Below are positions 51,291 to 60,556 of a stretch of 64,000 nucleotides of DNA, piece by piece (within the stretch, counting starts at the first letter, position 1; every line of letters starts with the position of its first letter). Origin of the DNA: Psychrobacillus sp042885655 (GTDB lineage: Bacteria > Bacillota > Bacilli > Bacillales_A > Planococcaceae). The position numbers were made by a program, and so were the translations under genes. Where the stretch lies: contig NZ_JBHVRO010000007.1 of assembly GCF_042885655.1 (NCBI RefSeq), positions 62,001 to 126,000 on the forward strand, read 5' to 3'. The notes beneath the pieces were generated by a model. That model was given only the letters and a program-made list of their open reading frames with translations. It ran no database searches and was not told where the DNA came from.

Positions 51291-52805
51291 ATGGAAAAAA
51301 ATCTTGAGCGTATTAAGGATAATAGTTTACATAGTCTAGTTGTTGGTGCGGATGAAGCAGCATCATTGATTCAAGATGGAATGACATTGGGGTTAAGTGG
51401 TTTTACACGTGCAGGTGATGCGAAAGCGGTTCCATTTGCTTTAGTAGAAAGAGCGAAAAAAGACGATTTTAAAGTGAATATTTTTACAGGAGCATCTTTA
51501 GGCTCCGATATAGATAAATTACTATCAGAAGCAGGTATCATAAATAAGCGTTTGCCATTCCAAGCAGATGCTACAATGAGAAATAATATTAATGCCGGTA
51601 AACACTTATTTGTAGATCAGCATTTATCACACACATCAGAAATGATTCGAGCGGGTGCATTACCTGCAATTGACTTCGCAATAGTGGAAGCGGTTTCAAT
51701 TACGGCGGATGGAATGATTATTCCAACTACATCTGTTGGTAACTCTCTAACATTTGTATCACAAGCAAAAAATATTATAGTAGAAATAAACATGGGGCAC
51801 TCTGAATTATTAGAAGGATTGCATGATTTATATGAACCAGCAGAACAAGGGAAAAGAGAGCCTATTCCTTTAAAGAAAGTAGATGATCGAATAGGGACAA
51901 TCGGTATTCCTTTCGATTCAACAAAAATAAAAGGGATTGTGTTTACAGAACATATCGATTCCCCTTCCACAATTGTTCCTCCAGATTTTGAAACGGAAGA
52001 AATTGCGAAGCATTTAATTGCATTTTTACGTGAAGAAGTGAAGGCAGGTAGATTTACAAATAAACTTGCGCCTATACAATCTGGTATAGGTTCCGTTGCT
52101 AATGCTGTATTACATGGAATGATCGATTCTGAGTTTGAAAATTTACAAGTATATTCAGAAGTACTGCAAGACTCTGTGTTTGATTTAATAGATGCTGGAA
52201 AAGTAAACTTTGCATCTGCATGCTCCATTACGCTTTCAAGTGATAAAATGAAGCAAGTATATGGAAACTTTGAAAAATATCGTGATCAGCTTGTATTAAG
52301 ACCACAGGAAATTACAAATCACCCGGAGATTATACGTCGTCTCGGATTAATCGCTATTAATACTGCTTTAGAATTCGATATTTATGGAAACGTTAACTCT
52401 ACACATGTCTCTGGAACAAAAATGATGAATGGTATTGGTGGTTCCGGTGACTTTGCCCGTAATTCTCGAGTAGCGATTTTCGTTACAAAATCAATTGCAA
52501 AGGGCGGTAACATCTCTAGTATCGTTCCGTTCGTAGCACATGTGGATCATACGGAGCATGACGTTGACGTAGTTGTAACGGAGCAAGGTTATGCAGATTT
52601 ACGTGGACTAGCACCTAGGGAACGAGCAAAACTAATAATTGAAAACTGTGCACACCCTAAGTATAAAGAACAATTAAACCGTTACTATGAGGAAGCATTA
52701 ACAAGAGGTGGACAAACTCCTCATGTATTGGAGAAGGCATTTTCATTCCATACGAATTTAGCAGAACACGGGACGATGCTAGTAAAAGTAGAAACATCGG
52801 TGTAA
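51291..52805 (+). CDS. Succinyl-CoA:acetate CoA-transferase (acetyl-CoA hydrolase family)
   Basis: About 504 residues, full length. The family's active-site glutamate lies in VYSEVLQDS (about residue 290), the CoA-site stretch is GIGSVANAVLHG, and the C-terminal GNVNSTHVSGTKMMNGIGGSGDFARN region is nearly invariant in the Cat1/AarC group. The enzyme exchanges CoA between acetate or other short acids and succinate, linking acetate use with the TCA cycle. The GTG at 51288 and ATG at 51291 are both possible after CAAGGGGG. Monocistronic. Confidence 0.9.
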   Translation: MEKNLERIKDNSLHSLVVGADEAASLIQDGMTLGLSGFTRAGDAKAVPFALVERAKKDDFKVNIFTGASLGSDIDKLLSEAGIINKRLPFQADATMRNNINAGKHLFVDQHLSHTSEMIRAGALPAIDFAIVEAVSITADGMIIPTTSVGNSLTFVSQAKNIIVEINMGHSELLEGLHDLYEPAEQGKREPIPLKKVDDRIGTIGIPFDSTKIKGIVFTEHIDSPSTIVPPDFETEEIAKHLIAFLREEVKAGRFTNKLAPIQSGIGSVANAVLHGMIDSEFENLQVYSEVLQDSVFDLIDAGKVNFASACSITLSSDKMKQVYGNFEKYRDQLVLRPQEITNHPEIIRRLGLIAINTALEFDIYGNVNSTHVSGTKMMNGIGGSGDFARNSRVAIFVTKSIAKGGNISSIVPFVAHVDHTEHDVDVVVTEQGYADLRGLAPRERAKLIIENCAHPKYKEQLNRYYEEALTRGGQTPHVLEKAFSFHTNLAEHGTMLVKVETSV

Positions 52806-52860
52806 AGCTAAGAAAGTATTTAATTTGGTATACTCTGATAATAAAGTTGATATAAAAATA

Positions 52861-52937
52861 AAAAAGACCATCACAATTTGATGGTCTCAGACTGTAGACA
52901 AACTCGAAAAAAACGAGTTGTCTATAGTCTTTTTTCT
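52861..52937 (+). terminator. Double-hairpin terminator after CoA-transferase
   Basis: AGACCATCA / TGATGGTCT followed by AGACTGTAGACAAACTCG / CGAGTTGTCTATAGTCT, then TTTTTT. The second stem alone would suffice. Confidence 0.88.
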
Positions 52938-53020
52938 ATTAATATTCAATAAGGAATAATTATTTTTTTAGCATAATAGCATTAGTTTTATTCTTCTATC
53001 ATCAGGTATATAAGTGCTCT

Positions 53021-53614
53021 CTAATCATTTAATCCTTTTCCATCAAGAATTTGCTGGATATATTTTTCAACCCTTGACTGTCGAGTTTTGGATTGTTTGG
53101 GCTGAGAAAAATGAAGAATGTATGCTCTTTGTCTTCCAGGCGTCAATGCTTCAAAAGCAGTTTTCAAGGAAGGGTTTTCATCAAATTTATTTTGAAGTTC
53201 TTCTGGAATTATGAATTCAGTATTCTTTTTAAAGTTGACTTCCAAACCGGCTTTTTCAACTTCAATAGCTTCATAAATATATGCTTTTAAGATGGATTCC
53301 ATTTCAACTATTTCTTGAACATTGGTGAACCGAATCTGGCGCGCCGCCTGTACATTCTCCGTTTGTTGGATTAGAATCCCGTGGGTATCCCGTAACAAGG
53401 CACCTTTGTTAAACAAAAGCGCACAATATTCTTTAAATCCATGTATTAAAACTATGTTTTTTTTCTCAAACGTGTAACAAGGATGCATCCACTTAAACTC
53501 TTCGATCAACTCGCAGTCAAGAACGATATTTCTTAACTTCTCATATTCTTCCTTCCACTTTTTGGATTTAGCTAAAAATTCATCAACTTTAGGATTCATA
53601 CTACTATTTGTCAT
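53021..53614 (-). CDS. ydeI: YdeI/OmpD-associated family protein
   Basis: 197 residues, the same length as B. subtilis YdeI. N-terminal YdhG-type/DUF1801 module (WKEEYEKLRNIVLDCELIEEFKW) with the GFKEYCALLFNKGALL strand, and the C-terminal YdeI tail (AFEALTPGRQRAYILHF, QSKTRQSRVEKYI). In Bacillus relatives this family is linked with resistance to antimicrobial peptides, but the mechanism is not known. ATG follows AGGGGTG. Converges with the CoA-transferase gene. Confidence 0.85.
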   Translation of the reverse strand: MTNSSMNPKVDEFLAKSKKWKEEYEKLRNIVLDCELIEEFKWMHPCYTFEKKNIVLIHGFKEYCALLFNKGALLRDTHGILIQQTENVQAARQIRFTNVQEIVEMESILKAYIYEAIEVEKAGLEVNFKKNTEFIIPEELQNKFDENPSLKTAFEALTPGRQRAYILHFSQPKQSKTRQSRVEKYIQQILDGKGLND

Positions 53615-53689
53615 TAAGGAACACCCCTCTCCAATTTTTCGATCAGCTGACAGTTAAGAATATTTATTCTCAAGATTGCTTGAATCGGT

Positions 53690-53990
53690 AATGCTGAAAA
53701 ATGCTTTGCGTACGAAATTGAATCTTCGTCTGCTTTTAAATGAGTAGAACAGGATCGTATCTCTCATTATCCAAACATGTGTATGCAAATTTCAAGATAA
53801 CAACGGACAAACATCCAGAATAAGATTACCGAATACAGTAGCATGAAGTGACGCAGTCCGTTCATGCTACTTATGACATTCCACGGTAATAGTGTAGCCA
53901 ATATTATTTGCAACGAGTAACCGCAGGAGCAAATGTTTAATCTATAGGTAAAGGCAAGATGCACTTAATGAGCGTCTTGGACTTTTCTTA
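53690..53990 (+). repeat. Family B repeat, copy B5 (degenerate)
   Basis: Left hairpin GCGTACGAA / TTCGTCTGC (imperfect). Central hairpin GTAGCATGAA (53838-53847) / TTCATGCTAC (53861-53870), a fourth sequence version of the arms. The right outer arm is disrupted by unrelated sequence (TTATTTGCAACGAGTAACCG), but the end ACTTTTCTTA is kept; its TTA is the stop codon of the YitT-family gene. Confidence 0.85.
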
Positions 53991-54896
53991 ATGAATATCT
54001 TTTTTCTTAAATCTTCCACCACGAACCTCAGCTATGTTTCCAACAGCTAGAAAGGCATGATCATCAATCTCTTCTACGATCGATTTGAGCTTAGCTTCTT
54101 CCAATCGCGTTATGACGGTGAAAATCACTTTTTTATTGTCTCCAGTAAATGCACCTTCACCATGCAAATACGTAACACCACGTCCTAGACGATCCATAAT
54201 TGTGTCTCCAATATCTTCTATATAATCACTTATTATATAAACAGATTTGGATTCATCAAGGCCCTGAATAACAATATCAATTGTTTTGAATGCAATGAAG
54301 TACGCTAAAAATGAATACATCGCTTGTTCCCATGTAAAGACAAATCCAGCGACAGAGAAAATAACTAAGTTTATAATCATAATGATTTCTCCAACAGAGA
54401 ACGGGAGAGCTTTATTGAATAAGATTGCTAGAATCTCGGATCCATCGAGTGAACCCCCATTTCGTATTACAAGACCAACCCCTATTCCTAATACAATACC
54501 TCCAAAAACAGTGGAAAGTAATAAATCTGTAGTTACTGGTTCGACTTTATGTAATAACGACGTGAAAATGGATAATACAGTAATACCAAATAGTGTAGAT
54601 AATGCGAAGGTTTTTCCTATTTGCTTATAACCGAGGAAAAAGAAAGGGATGTTCAAGATAAATATGAAAACTCCTAAACGAAAGCCTGTAAGATGAGAAA
54701 GTATGATGGATACACCCACGACTCCGCCGTCTAATATTCGATTAGGAACTAAAAATAGCTCTAATCCAACTGCCATCAATATTGCACCAACGGCAATCAT
54801 AATAGTTCTAGCTAACAAGACTTTTTTGGGAGCACTCTTATGTGGGACTTTAACTGTTTTAACTTCCGAGCATATACCATTTGTTATGTCACCCAA
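53988..54896 (-). CDS. YitT-family membrane protein
   Basis: About 302 residues with five to six spans and a C-terminal soluble DUF2179 domain (from about 225: SKSVYIISDYIEDIGDTIMD ... GDNKKVIFTVITRLE). The membrane half matches YitT (GVSIILSHLTGFRLG, GGIVLGIGVGLVIRNGGSLDG). The longest frame starts with TTG 54905, which touches AAAGAGG; TTG 54896 has normal spacing and is preferred. Function of YitT is not well known. Its TAA stop is shared with the end of repeat B5. Confidence 0.87.
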   Translation of the reverse strand: MGDITNGICSEVKTVKVPHKSAPKKVLLARTIMIAVGAILMAVGLELFLVPNRILDGGVVGVSIILSHLTGFRLGVFIFILNIPFFFLGYKQIGKTFALSTLFGITVLSIFTSLLHKVEPVTTDLLLSTVFGGIVLGIGVGLVIRNGGSLDGSEILAILFNKALPFSVGEIIMIINLVIFSVAGFVFTWEQAMYSFLAYFIAFKTIDIVIQGLDESKSVYIISDYIEDIGDTIMDRLGRGVTYLHGEGAFTGDNKKVIFTVITRLEEAKLKSIVEEIDDHAFLAVGNIAEVRGGRFKKKDIH

Positions 54897-55053
54897 TGTT
54901 ATCAACCTCTTTCTAAAAAATTACTTATATTCTATATTTTAAAGAACATTTCAATATAATTAAAGGATAAAGCCTCCGTTAAGTAAAATAATATTGAAAT
55001 AAATATATTATGGTATAATGAGTAAGAATTATATTGCGAAAGAGAGAATCCAA

Positions 55054-55695
55054 ATGGAAATTATTCAAGGGTTAATTAGTTTTATTTTGCATATAGACAA
55101 GCATTTAGTAGATATTATCCAAAATTTCGGTGGATGGTCCTATGCAATTTTATTTTTGATTGTATTTATTGAGACAGGTGTTGTCGTTTTTCCTTTTTTA
55201 CCGGGAGATTCTCTATTATTTGCAAGTGGAGCATTTGCAGCAGTTGGATCGTTTCACATTGCATTGTTGTGGATTGTCTTTTTTGTAGCAGCAGTACTTG
55301 GCGATACGATGAACTATCAAATCGGGAAAAAAGTCGGGACCTCTATTCCACCTAAAAGTTTTCTTGGAAAGTGGATTAATCAAGAGAAGATGTTTAAGGC
55401 CCAACAGTTTTTCGATAAACATGGCGGAAAAACGATTGTCATAGCTCGATTTATGCCGTTTATTCGCACCTTTGCCCCGTTTATTGCAGGAGCAAGTCAG
55501 ATGCATTACCGTTATTTTATAATTTATAATGTGGTTGGAGCAGCATTATGGGTAACTTTAGGTACAGTACTTGGTTATTTCTTTGGAGGTATCCCTATAA
55601 TTAAAGATAACTTCTCAACAGTTTTATTACTAATTATCTTTATTTCTATTTTACCTGGAGTAATAGGATTTTTGCGAAGCCGTTTTAAAAAATAA
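55054..55695 (+). CDS. DedA-family membrane protein
   Basis: 213 residues, several re-entrant or membrane segments. Family residues: FIETGVVVFPFLPGDSLLF, GDTMNYQIGKKVG, FDKHGGKTIVIARFMPFIRT with FAPFIAGASQM. DedA proteins are lipid scramblase- or flippase-like and help with envelope homeostasis. The ATG at 55054 has GAGAGA 6-7 bases upstream; the ATG at 55018 is less well placed. Terminator follows. Confidence 0.9.
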   Translation: MEIIQGLISFILHIDKHLVDIIQNFGGWSYAILFLIVFIETGVVVFPFLPGDSLLFASGAFAAVGSFHIALLWIVFFVAAVLGDTMNYQIGKKVGTSIPPKSFLGKWINQEKMFKAQQFFDKHGGKTIVIARFMPFIRTFAPFIAGASQMHYRYFIIYNVVGAALWVTLGTVLGYFFGGIPIIKDNFSTVLLLIIFISILPGVIGFLRSRFKK

Positions 55696-55700
55696 GATGG

Positions 55701-55732
55701 AAAGTGTTGCATTATATGCAGCGCTTTTTTAT
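55701..55732 (+). terminator. Terminator after dedA-like gene
   Basis: AGTGTTGCA / TGCAGCGCT stem (two G-U pairs) plus six T residues; the following TTGACA is the next promoter. Confidence 0.8.
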
Positions 55733-55769
55733 TGACAAAAATTATTGATGTAATTATGATGGTTACATC
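55733..55769 (+). promoter_or_regulatory. Rrf2 gene promoter with operator over the -10
   Basis: TTGACA (55733-55738), 16 bases, TATGAT (55755-55760). The inverted repeat GATGTAAT-N7-GTTACATC (55747-55769) covers the -10. A similar repeat lies before the next gene. Confidence 0.82.
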
Positions 55770-55783
55770 GGAAGGTGGAAGAC

Positions 55784-56212
55784 ATGAAAATCAGTAGTAG
55801 ATTTACAGTGGCGGTTCATATACTATCTCTTATTACTTTAGATCGAAGTGTCGTTTGTACATCCGAGTGGATTGCAGAAAGTGTGAATACAAATCCTGTA
55901 GTAATTCGAAGGGTTATGGGTAAACTAAAAAAAGCGGGGATTATAGATATTCGTCGTGGACTTGGTGGTGCGACCCTACAAAAGCCGTTACAAGAACTAA
56001 CTTTATTAGATGTGTACCAAGCTGTGGAGGTAGTGGAGACTGGCGAGCTTTTTCAAATGCATGAAAATCCAAATCCAGATTGTCCTGTTGGTGCCAATAT
56101 TCAAGGTGTGTTGGAATTAATTTTGTTCCGTGCTCAAGAAGCTATGGAGGCAGTATTAAAAGAAATTACGATGGAAGAACTAGTTCAAGTTTTAAATCAA
56201 AAAATTGGATAA
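55784..56212 (+). CDS. ywnA: Rrf2-family regulator (YwnA-like)
   Basis: 142 residues. Winged helix with TSEWIAESVNTNPVVIRRVM as the recognition region and LGGATLQKP in the wing. Only two Cys (positions ~30 and ~100), not the three-Cys cluster of iron-sulfur Rrf2 proteins, so sensing is probably different. ATG 55784 follows GGAAGG; GTG 55775 is part of the site. In B. subtilis ywnA precedes ywnB, the same order as here. It likely represses itself and the next operon. Confidence 0.88.
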   Translation: MKISSRFTVAVHILSLITLDRSVVCTSEWIAESVNTNPVVIRRVMGKLKKAGIIDIRRGLGGATLQKPLQELTLLDVYQAVEVVETGELFQMHENPNPDCPVGANIQGVLELILFRAQEAMEAVLKEITMEELVQVLNQKIG

Positions 56213-56235
56213 GTATATTCAATTTTTTTGATATA

Positions 56236-56258
56236 GTTGTAACTGTATTGGTTACGAC
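56236..56258 (+). promoter_or_regulatory. Second Rrf2-type operator
   Basis: GTTGTAAC-N7-GTTACGAC, same length and spacing as the site at 55747-55769, located 28 bp before ywnB. Confidence 0.78.
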
Positions 56259-56286
56259 TAATATTAATTTATCGGAGGGAAAATAC

Positions 56287-56928
56287 ATGAAAATAGGTGT
56301 AATTGGAGCAACTGGAAAAGCAGGAAGTTTAATTTATAAAGAGGCAACTGATAGAGGACATGAAGTAACTGCAATCGTAAGAAATGCTACAAGAGTAGAA
56401 GATGAGAATGCATCTGTAGTAGAAAAAGACGTCTTTAATATAAAAGGGGAAGATTTAAACCAATTTGATGTAGTAGTTAATGCGATTAGTGCCCCTCCCG
56501 GGCAAGAACATTTACATGTGGAAGCTGGAAGATCATTAATCAATGCTATAAAGAATGCACCTAATACAAAACTAGTTGTAGTTGGCGGAGCAGGAAGCTT
56601 ATTTGTAGATGAAGCAAAAACAATTAAAGTAATGGATACACCTGATTTCCCAAAAGAATATCTAGCTACAGCAACTAATCAAGGTAAAAACTTAGAAGAT
56701 TTACAACAAAGCGAAGGAATCAAATGGACATTTGTAAGTCCAGCAGCATTCTTTAACCCAGAAGGTAAAAGAACTGGTTCTTATAAAAGAGGAAAAGATA
56801 ATCTTATTGTAAATGCAAAAGGGAATAGCTATGTGAGCTATGCTGATTACGCAATTGCAGTAGTGGATGAAATTGAAAATCCTCAGCATGAAAACGAGCG
56901 ATTTACAGTCGTATCAGAAGAGGTTTAA
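56287..56928 (+). CDS. ywnB: YwnB-like NAD(P)-binding protein
   Basis: 213 residues, same as B. subtilis YwnB. Rossmann N-terminus MKIGVIGATGKAGS, VVVGGAGSLFVD and FVSPAAFFNPEGKRTG are typical of the atypical SDR/NmrA-like family. Probably a reductase or redox sensor for a quinone or electrophile. The start at 56287 follows CGGAGGGA; the longer upstream frame overlaps the rrf2 gene and is rejected. Coupled to an LLM-type oxidoreductase. Confidence 0.88.
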   Translation: MKIGVIGATGKAGSLIYKEATDRGHEVTAIVRNATRVEDENASVVEKDVFNIKGEDLNQFDVVVNAISAPPGQEHLHVEAGRSLINAIKNAPNTKLVVVGGAGSLFVDEAKTIKVMDTPDFPKEYLATATNQGKNLEDLQQSEGIKWTFVSPAAFFNPEGKRTGSYKRGKDNLIVNAKGNSYVSYADYAIAVVDEIENPQHENERFTVVSEEV

Positions 56929-57969
56929 ATGATGGAAATCGGTATTTATACTTTTGGAGATATTGGGCCAAATCCGCTAACTGGAGAAACAATAAGTTCT
57001 TCCCAGCGTTTAAGAGAGGTAATAGAACTAGGGAAGCTGGCGGATGAGGCGGGATTTGATATTTTCGGTGTTGGGGAACATCATCGTTTAGATTACAGTA
57101 TATCTTCCCCGGCGGTTGTGCTCTCTGCAATTGCGCAAGTAACAAAGCGTATTAAATTAACAAGTGCAACATCCGTAATAAGTACGTTGGATCCGGTTCG
57201 CTTATTTGAAGATTTCGCTACACTAGATCAAATATCGAATGGTAGAGCTGAAATTATAGCAGGACGTGGCGCATTTGTGGAGTCTTTTCCGCTTTTTGGA
57301 TATGACTTGCAAGACTACGATGCTTTATTTGAAGAAAATATTAAATTGCTCCAACAATTAAATAGAGAAGAGATAGTAACATGGCAAGGTAATTTTCGTT
57401 CTAATCTTACAAATGCTATGATTTCTCCTAGACCAGTTCAAGAAAAGCTTCCCATTTGGGTTGGTGTAGGCGGAACTCCAGAAAGTGCAGTTAGAGCAGG
57501 TAGACTTGGAACAGGATTGGCACTTGCTATACTTGGGGGAGATCCGATGCATTTTAAACCTCTTGTAGACTTGTATCTACAAGCTGGAGCAGATGCTGGT
57601 CACTCTCGAGCTAGTTTACAAGTTGGCGTAACTGGACACACATATATTGCGAAAGAAACACAGCAAGCAAAAGATGAGTTTTATCCATACTATTCCAATT
57701 ATTGGTCTTATGTAAATAAACAAAGAGGAATGGCAACAAGAATTACTCGGCAAGATTTTGAGCATATGGCAAGCCTAGAAACAGCGCTATTTGTTGGTAG
57801 TCCACAACAAATCATTGAAAAGATTCTTTATCAATATGAATTATTTGGACATCAACGATTTATCGCACAAATAGATATTGGCGGTCAATCATTTACGGAG
57901 GTTGCAAAAGGAATTGAACTACTTGCAACGGAAGTAGCTCCTATAGTAAGGAGAGAGACAAGTAAATAA
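56929..57969 (+). CDS. Luciferase-like (LLM-class) flavin-dependent oxidoreductase
   Basis: 346 residues, bacterial-luciferase fold. FDIFGVGEHHRLDYSISSPA, GRAEIIAGRGAFVESFPLFG and PIWVGVGGTPESAVRAGRLG are the expected flavin- and substrate-site regions of the alkanal-monooxygenase-like group. It starts directly at the end of ywnB (ATG at 56929 or 56932). Operon with ywnB behind the Rrf2 operator suggests a response to an electrophile or redox-active compound. Confidence 0.88.
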   Translation: MMEIGIYTFGDIGPNPLTGETISSSQRLREVIELGKLADEAGFDIFGVGEHHRLDYSISSPAVVLSAIAQVTKRIKLTSATSVISTLDPVRLFEDFATLDQISNGRAEIIAGRGAFVESFPLFGYDLQDYDALFEENIKLLQQLNREEIVTWQGNFRSNLTNAMISPRPVQEKLPIWVGVGGTPESAVRAGRLGTGLALAILGGDPMHFKPLVDLYLQAGADAGHSRASLQVGVTGHTYIAKETQQAKDEFYPYYSNYWSYVNKQRGMATRITRQDFEHMASLETALFVGSPQQIIEKILYQYELFGHQRFIAQIDIGGQSFTEVAKGIELLATEVAPIVRRETSK

Positions 57970-57981
57970 GTTTTTTAAAAA

Positions 57982-58020
57982 TGGCTCGAGTGTATAATAT
58001 ATACGCTTGAGTTTTTTTGA
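57982..58020 (+). terminator. Terminator after the LLM oxidoreductase gene
   Basis: GCTCGAGTGTATA / TATACGCTTGAGT stem and seven T residues. Confidence 0.85.
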
Positions 58021-58360
58021 AGCATAAGAAAGTATATAAATTTAGAGAAAAATAGGTAGTATCGATTAATAAAGTAGCGAAGTAGCGAACGAAATTGTAT
58101 CTTTGTCCGCTTTTAAAAGAATAGGAAAGCATTTTATCTCTCATTATCCAAACCATAAGCACCTTGACTTCAAATAATTCAAGAGGGCAACGGACAAACA
58201 TTCGCCACAAGATTACCGAAAAAATGGATCGTGAAGTGACGCAGTCAGTTCACGATCCATTACTCTAACGGTAGTAGTGTAGCCAATGTTTAGTCCAAAG
58301 CATTCTGGAAATAATGTAGACAAGATGCACCTAAAGTGCGCTTACGATTTCCTAGTTAAA
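58021..58360 (+). repeat. Family B repeat, copy B6, fused to an A left-flank stump
   Basis: Begins with AAGCATAAGAAAGTATATA, the left flank of A, which joins directly to TTTAGAGAAAAATAGG, the left flank of B: the GC-rich A core is missing. Left B hairpin is weakened (GCGAACGAA / CTTTGTCCGC). Central hairpin ATGGATCGTGAA (58224-58235) / TTCACGATCCAT (58249-58260). End TGCGCTTACGATTTCCTA is degenerate. No convergent gene abuts this copy. Confidence 0.85.
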
Positions 58361-58514
58361 AGAATAATTAAAATAATTGAAATATTATATCTAATCTGTC
58401 AAAATGTATATTAGACTATTTTTATTTAAGTAGTTTTGAAAGCGCATACATAATTATGTGTTTGCATAATATGTGAAATGCGCGAAAAAAGATATTAAGG
58501 GGAGGAATTACAGA

Positions 58515-60035
58515 ATGGTTTATGCGTTTCCGAATACAGAAGGCTCGAAGGTTTCATTTAAGGACAAGTATGAAAACTACATTAATGGCGAGTGGACACC
58601 CCCGGTAAAAGGACAATACTTTGAAAACGTAACACCAATAACAGGCAAAGTATTTACAGAAGTTGCACGTTCAACTGCAGAAGATATTGAACTTGCTATA
58701 GATGCAGCACATGCAGCTAAAGATGGATGGGGCAAAACCTCCGTGGCGGAACGCTCAAATATATTAAATAAAATTGCAAATCGTATAGAAGAAAATCTAG
58801 AAATGCTTGCAGTAGCAGAAACATGGGATAATGGAAAAGCAGTTCGTGAAACATTAAACGCTGATTTACCGTTAGCAATTGATCATTTTCGCTATTTCGC
58901 AGGAGCTATTCGTGCACAAGAAGGCGGATTAAGTCAAATTGATAATGATACAGTTGCATATCACTTTCATGAGCCGCTTGGCGTAGTTGGACAAATTATT
59001 CCATGGAACTTCCCAATATTAATGGCAGTATGGAAACTAGCTCCAGCTCTTGCGGCAGGGAATTGTGTTGTATTAAAACCTGCAGAACAAACTCCTGCAT
59101 CTATTTTAGTACTTATTGAACTTATAGGGGATTTATTACCTCCTGGTGTTGTGAACATTGTAAATGGTTTTGGCTTAGAAGCAGGAAAACCACTCGCTTC
59201 GAGTTCACGGATTAGTAAAATAGCATTTACGGGTGAAACAACAACTGGCCGCTTAATCATGCAATATGCTTCTCAAAACTTAATTCCAGTAACATTAGAG
59301 CTTGGAGGAAAATCACCAAATATTTTCTTCGAAGATATAATGGACGAAGATGATGCATTTTTAGATAAGGCAGTAGAAGGATTCGTTCTGTTTGCTTTAA
59401 ACCAAGGAGAAGTATGTACGTGTCCATCTCGCGTGCTTATTCAAGAATCAATTTATGATAGATTCATCGAACGAGTATTAGCGCGTGTGGAATCGATTAA
59501 AACTGGAAACCCGTTAGACCCAAATACGATGATGGGTGCACAGGCATCAACTGAACAAATGGAAAAAATCATGTCTTACTTAGATATTGGAAAGCAAGAA
59601 GGTGCGGAGTGCTTAATAGGTGGAGAACGTAATATGCTTGATGGAGAATTTGCTGAAGGATATTACATTAAACCAACTGTATTTAAAGGTACTAACAATA
59701 TGAGAATTTTCCAAGAGGAAATCTTCGGACCGGTAGTGTCAGTGACGACTTTTAAAACAAAAGAAGAAGCACTGGAAATTGCAAATGATACATTATACGG
59801 ATTAGGGTCTGGTATATGGACACGTAATATGAACACAGCGTACCGTTTTGGACGTGGAATTCAAGCGGGACGTGTTTGGACAAACTGCTACCATCAATAC
59901 CCAGCTCATGCTGCATTCGGTGGTTATAAAATGTCTGGTATCGGTCGTGAAAATCATTTAATGATGTTAAGCCATTACCAACAAACTAAAAATCTTCTTG
60001 TTAGCTATAACGAAAACAAACTTGGGTTCTTTTGA
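58515..60035 (+). CDS. Aldehyde dehydrogenase (acetaldehyde/AldA-ExaC type)
   Basis: 506 residues. Catalytic Glu262 (ELGGKSPN) and Cys301 (NQGEVCTCPSR, with a second Cys at 303) are in place; the NAD site is FTGETTTGR. The sequence style (PWNFPILMAVWKLAPALAAG; YPAHAAFGGYKMSGIGREN) matches the group that oxidises short aliphatic aldehydes such as acetaldehyde. ATG 58515 follows AAGGGGAGG; the frame from 58473 is unlikely. Operon with a DUF779 gene, a pairing common in bacteria. Confidence 0.92.
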   Translation: MVYAFPNTEGSKVSFKDKYENYINGEWTPPVKGQYFENVTPITGKVFTEVARSTAEDIELAIDAAHAAKDGWGKTSVAERSNILNKIANRIEENLEMLAVAETWDNGKAVRETLNADLPLAIDHFRYFAGAIRAQEGGLSQIDNDTVAYHFHEPLGVVGQIIPWNFPILMAVWKLAPALAAGNCVVLKPAEQTPASILVLIELIGDLLPPGVVNIVNGFGLEAGKPLASSSRISKIAFTGETTTGRLIMQYASQNLIPVTLELGGKSPNIFFEDIMDEDDAFLDKAVEGFVLFALNQGEVCTCPSRVLIQESIYDRFIERVLARVESIKTGNPLDPNTMMGAQASTEQMEKIMSYLDIGKQEGAECLIGGERNMLDGEFAEGYYIKPTVFKGTNNMRIFQEEIFGPVVSVTTFKTKEEALEIANDTLYGLGSGIWTRNMNTAYRFGRGIQAGRVWTNCYHQYPAHAAFGGYKMSGIGRENHLMMLSHYQQTKNLLVSYNENKLGFF

Positions 60036-60084
60036 TAAGGAATATACAAGGTCTTCTAATATTTAGATGAAAGGGTGAGTGTAG

Positions 60085-60441
60085 GTGGTTGAACGAGTAG
60101 TCGCTACAGACGCTGCACTGGAACTCATTGAATTATTGAAAAATAAGCATGGTCGGCTAATGTTTCATCAATCGGGAGGCTGTTGTGATGGCTCTTCCCC
60201 CATGTGTTATCCGGATGGTGATTTGATTTTAGGAGATCAAGATGTATTGTTAGGAAGTATTGGAGATACACAGTTTTATATGCATAAAAATCAGTACGAT
60301 TATTGGAAGCATACACAACTAATAATCGATGTAGTGGATGGTAGAGGGGGAATGTTCTCTCTTGAAGGAGTCGAAGGAAAACGCTTTTTAACACGATCCC
60401 GAGCTTTCACTGCAGAAGAAAATAAGCAGATACAAAATTAA
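60085..60441 (+). CDS. DUF779 protein, partner of aldehyde dehydrogenase
   Basis: 118 residues. Conserved features: LMFHQSGGCCDGSSPMCYPDG (a Cys-rich, possibly metal-binding loop), FYMHKNQYDYWKHTQ and GMFSLEGVEGKRFLTRS. The family almost always sits next to an aldehyde dehydrogenase and may be an accessory or regulatory subunit. GTG start at 60085 after AAAGGGTGAG. Confidence 0.88.
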   Translation: MVERVVATDAALELIELLKNKHGRLMFHQSGGCCDGSSPMCYPDGDLILGDQDVLLGSIGDTQFYMHKNQYDYWKHTQLIIDVVDGRGGMFSLEGVEGKRFLTRSRAFTAEENKQIQN

Positions 60442-60500
60442 ATAAAAGCGAATTAGAGAGTCGTTAGTGGCAATCTAATTCGCTTTTAGTTTTTCTCCTT
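60441..60500 (+). terminator. Terminator of the ALDH operon
   Basis: AAAAGCGAATTAGA / TCTAATTCGCTTTT long perfect stem, then AGTTTTTC. Confidence 0.9.
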
Positions 60501-60556
60501 TCGCAAGATTCAGCTATACTATACATAAGAAAAATGAAGAAAAGAGGTTAGACCAT

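Noticed and set aside
51617..52228. 203-residue minus-strand ORF inside the CoA-transferase gene
   Set aside because: Shadow frame of a clearly conserved gene.
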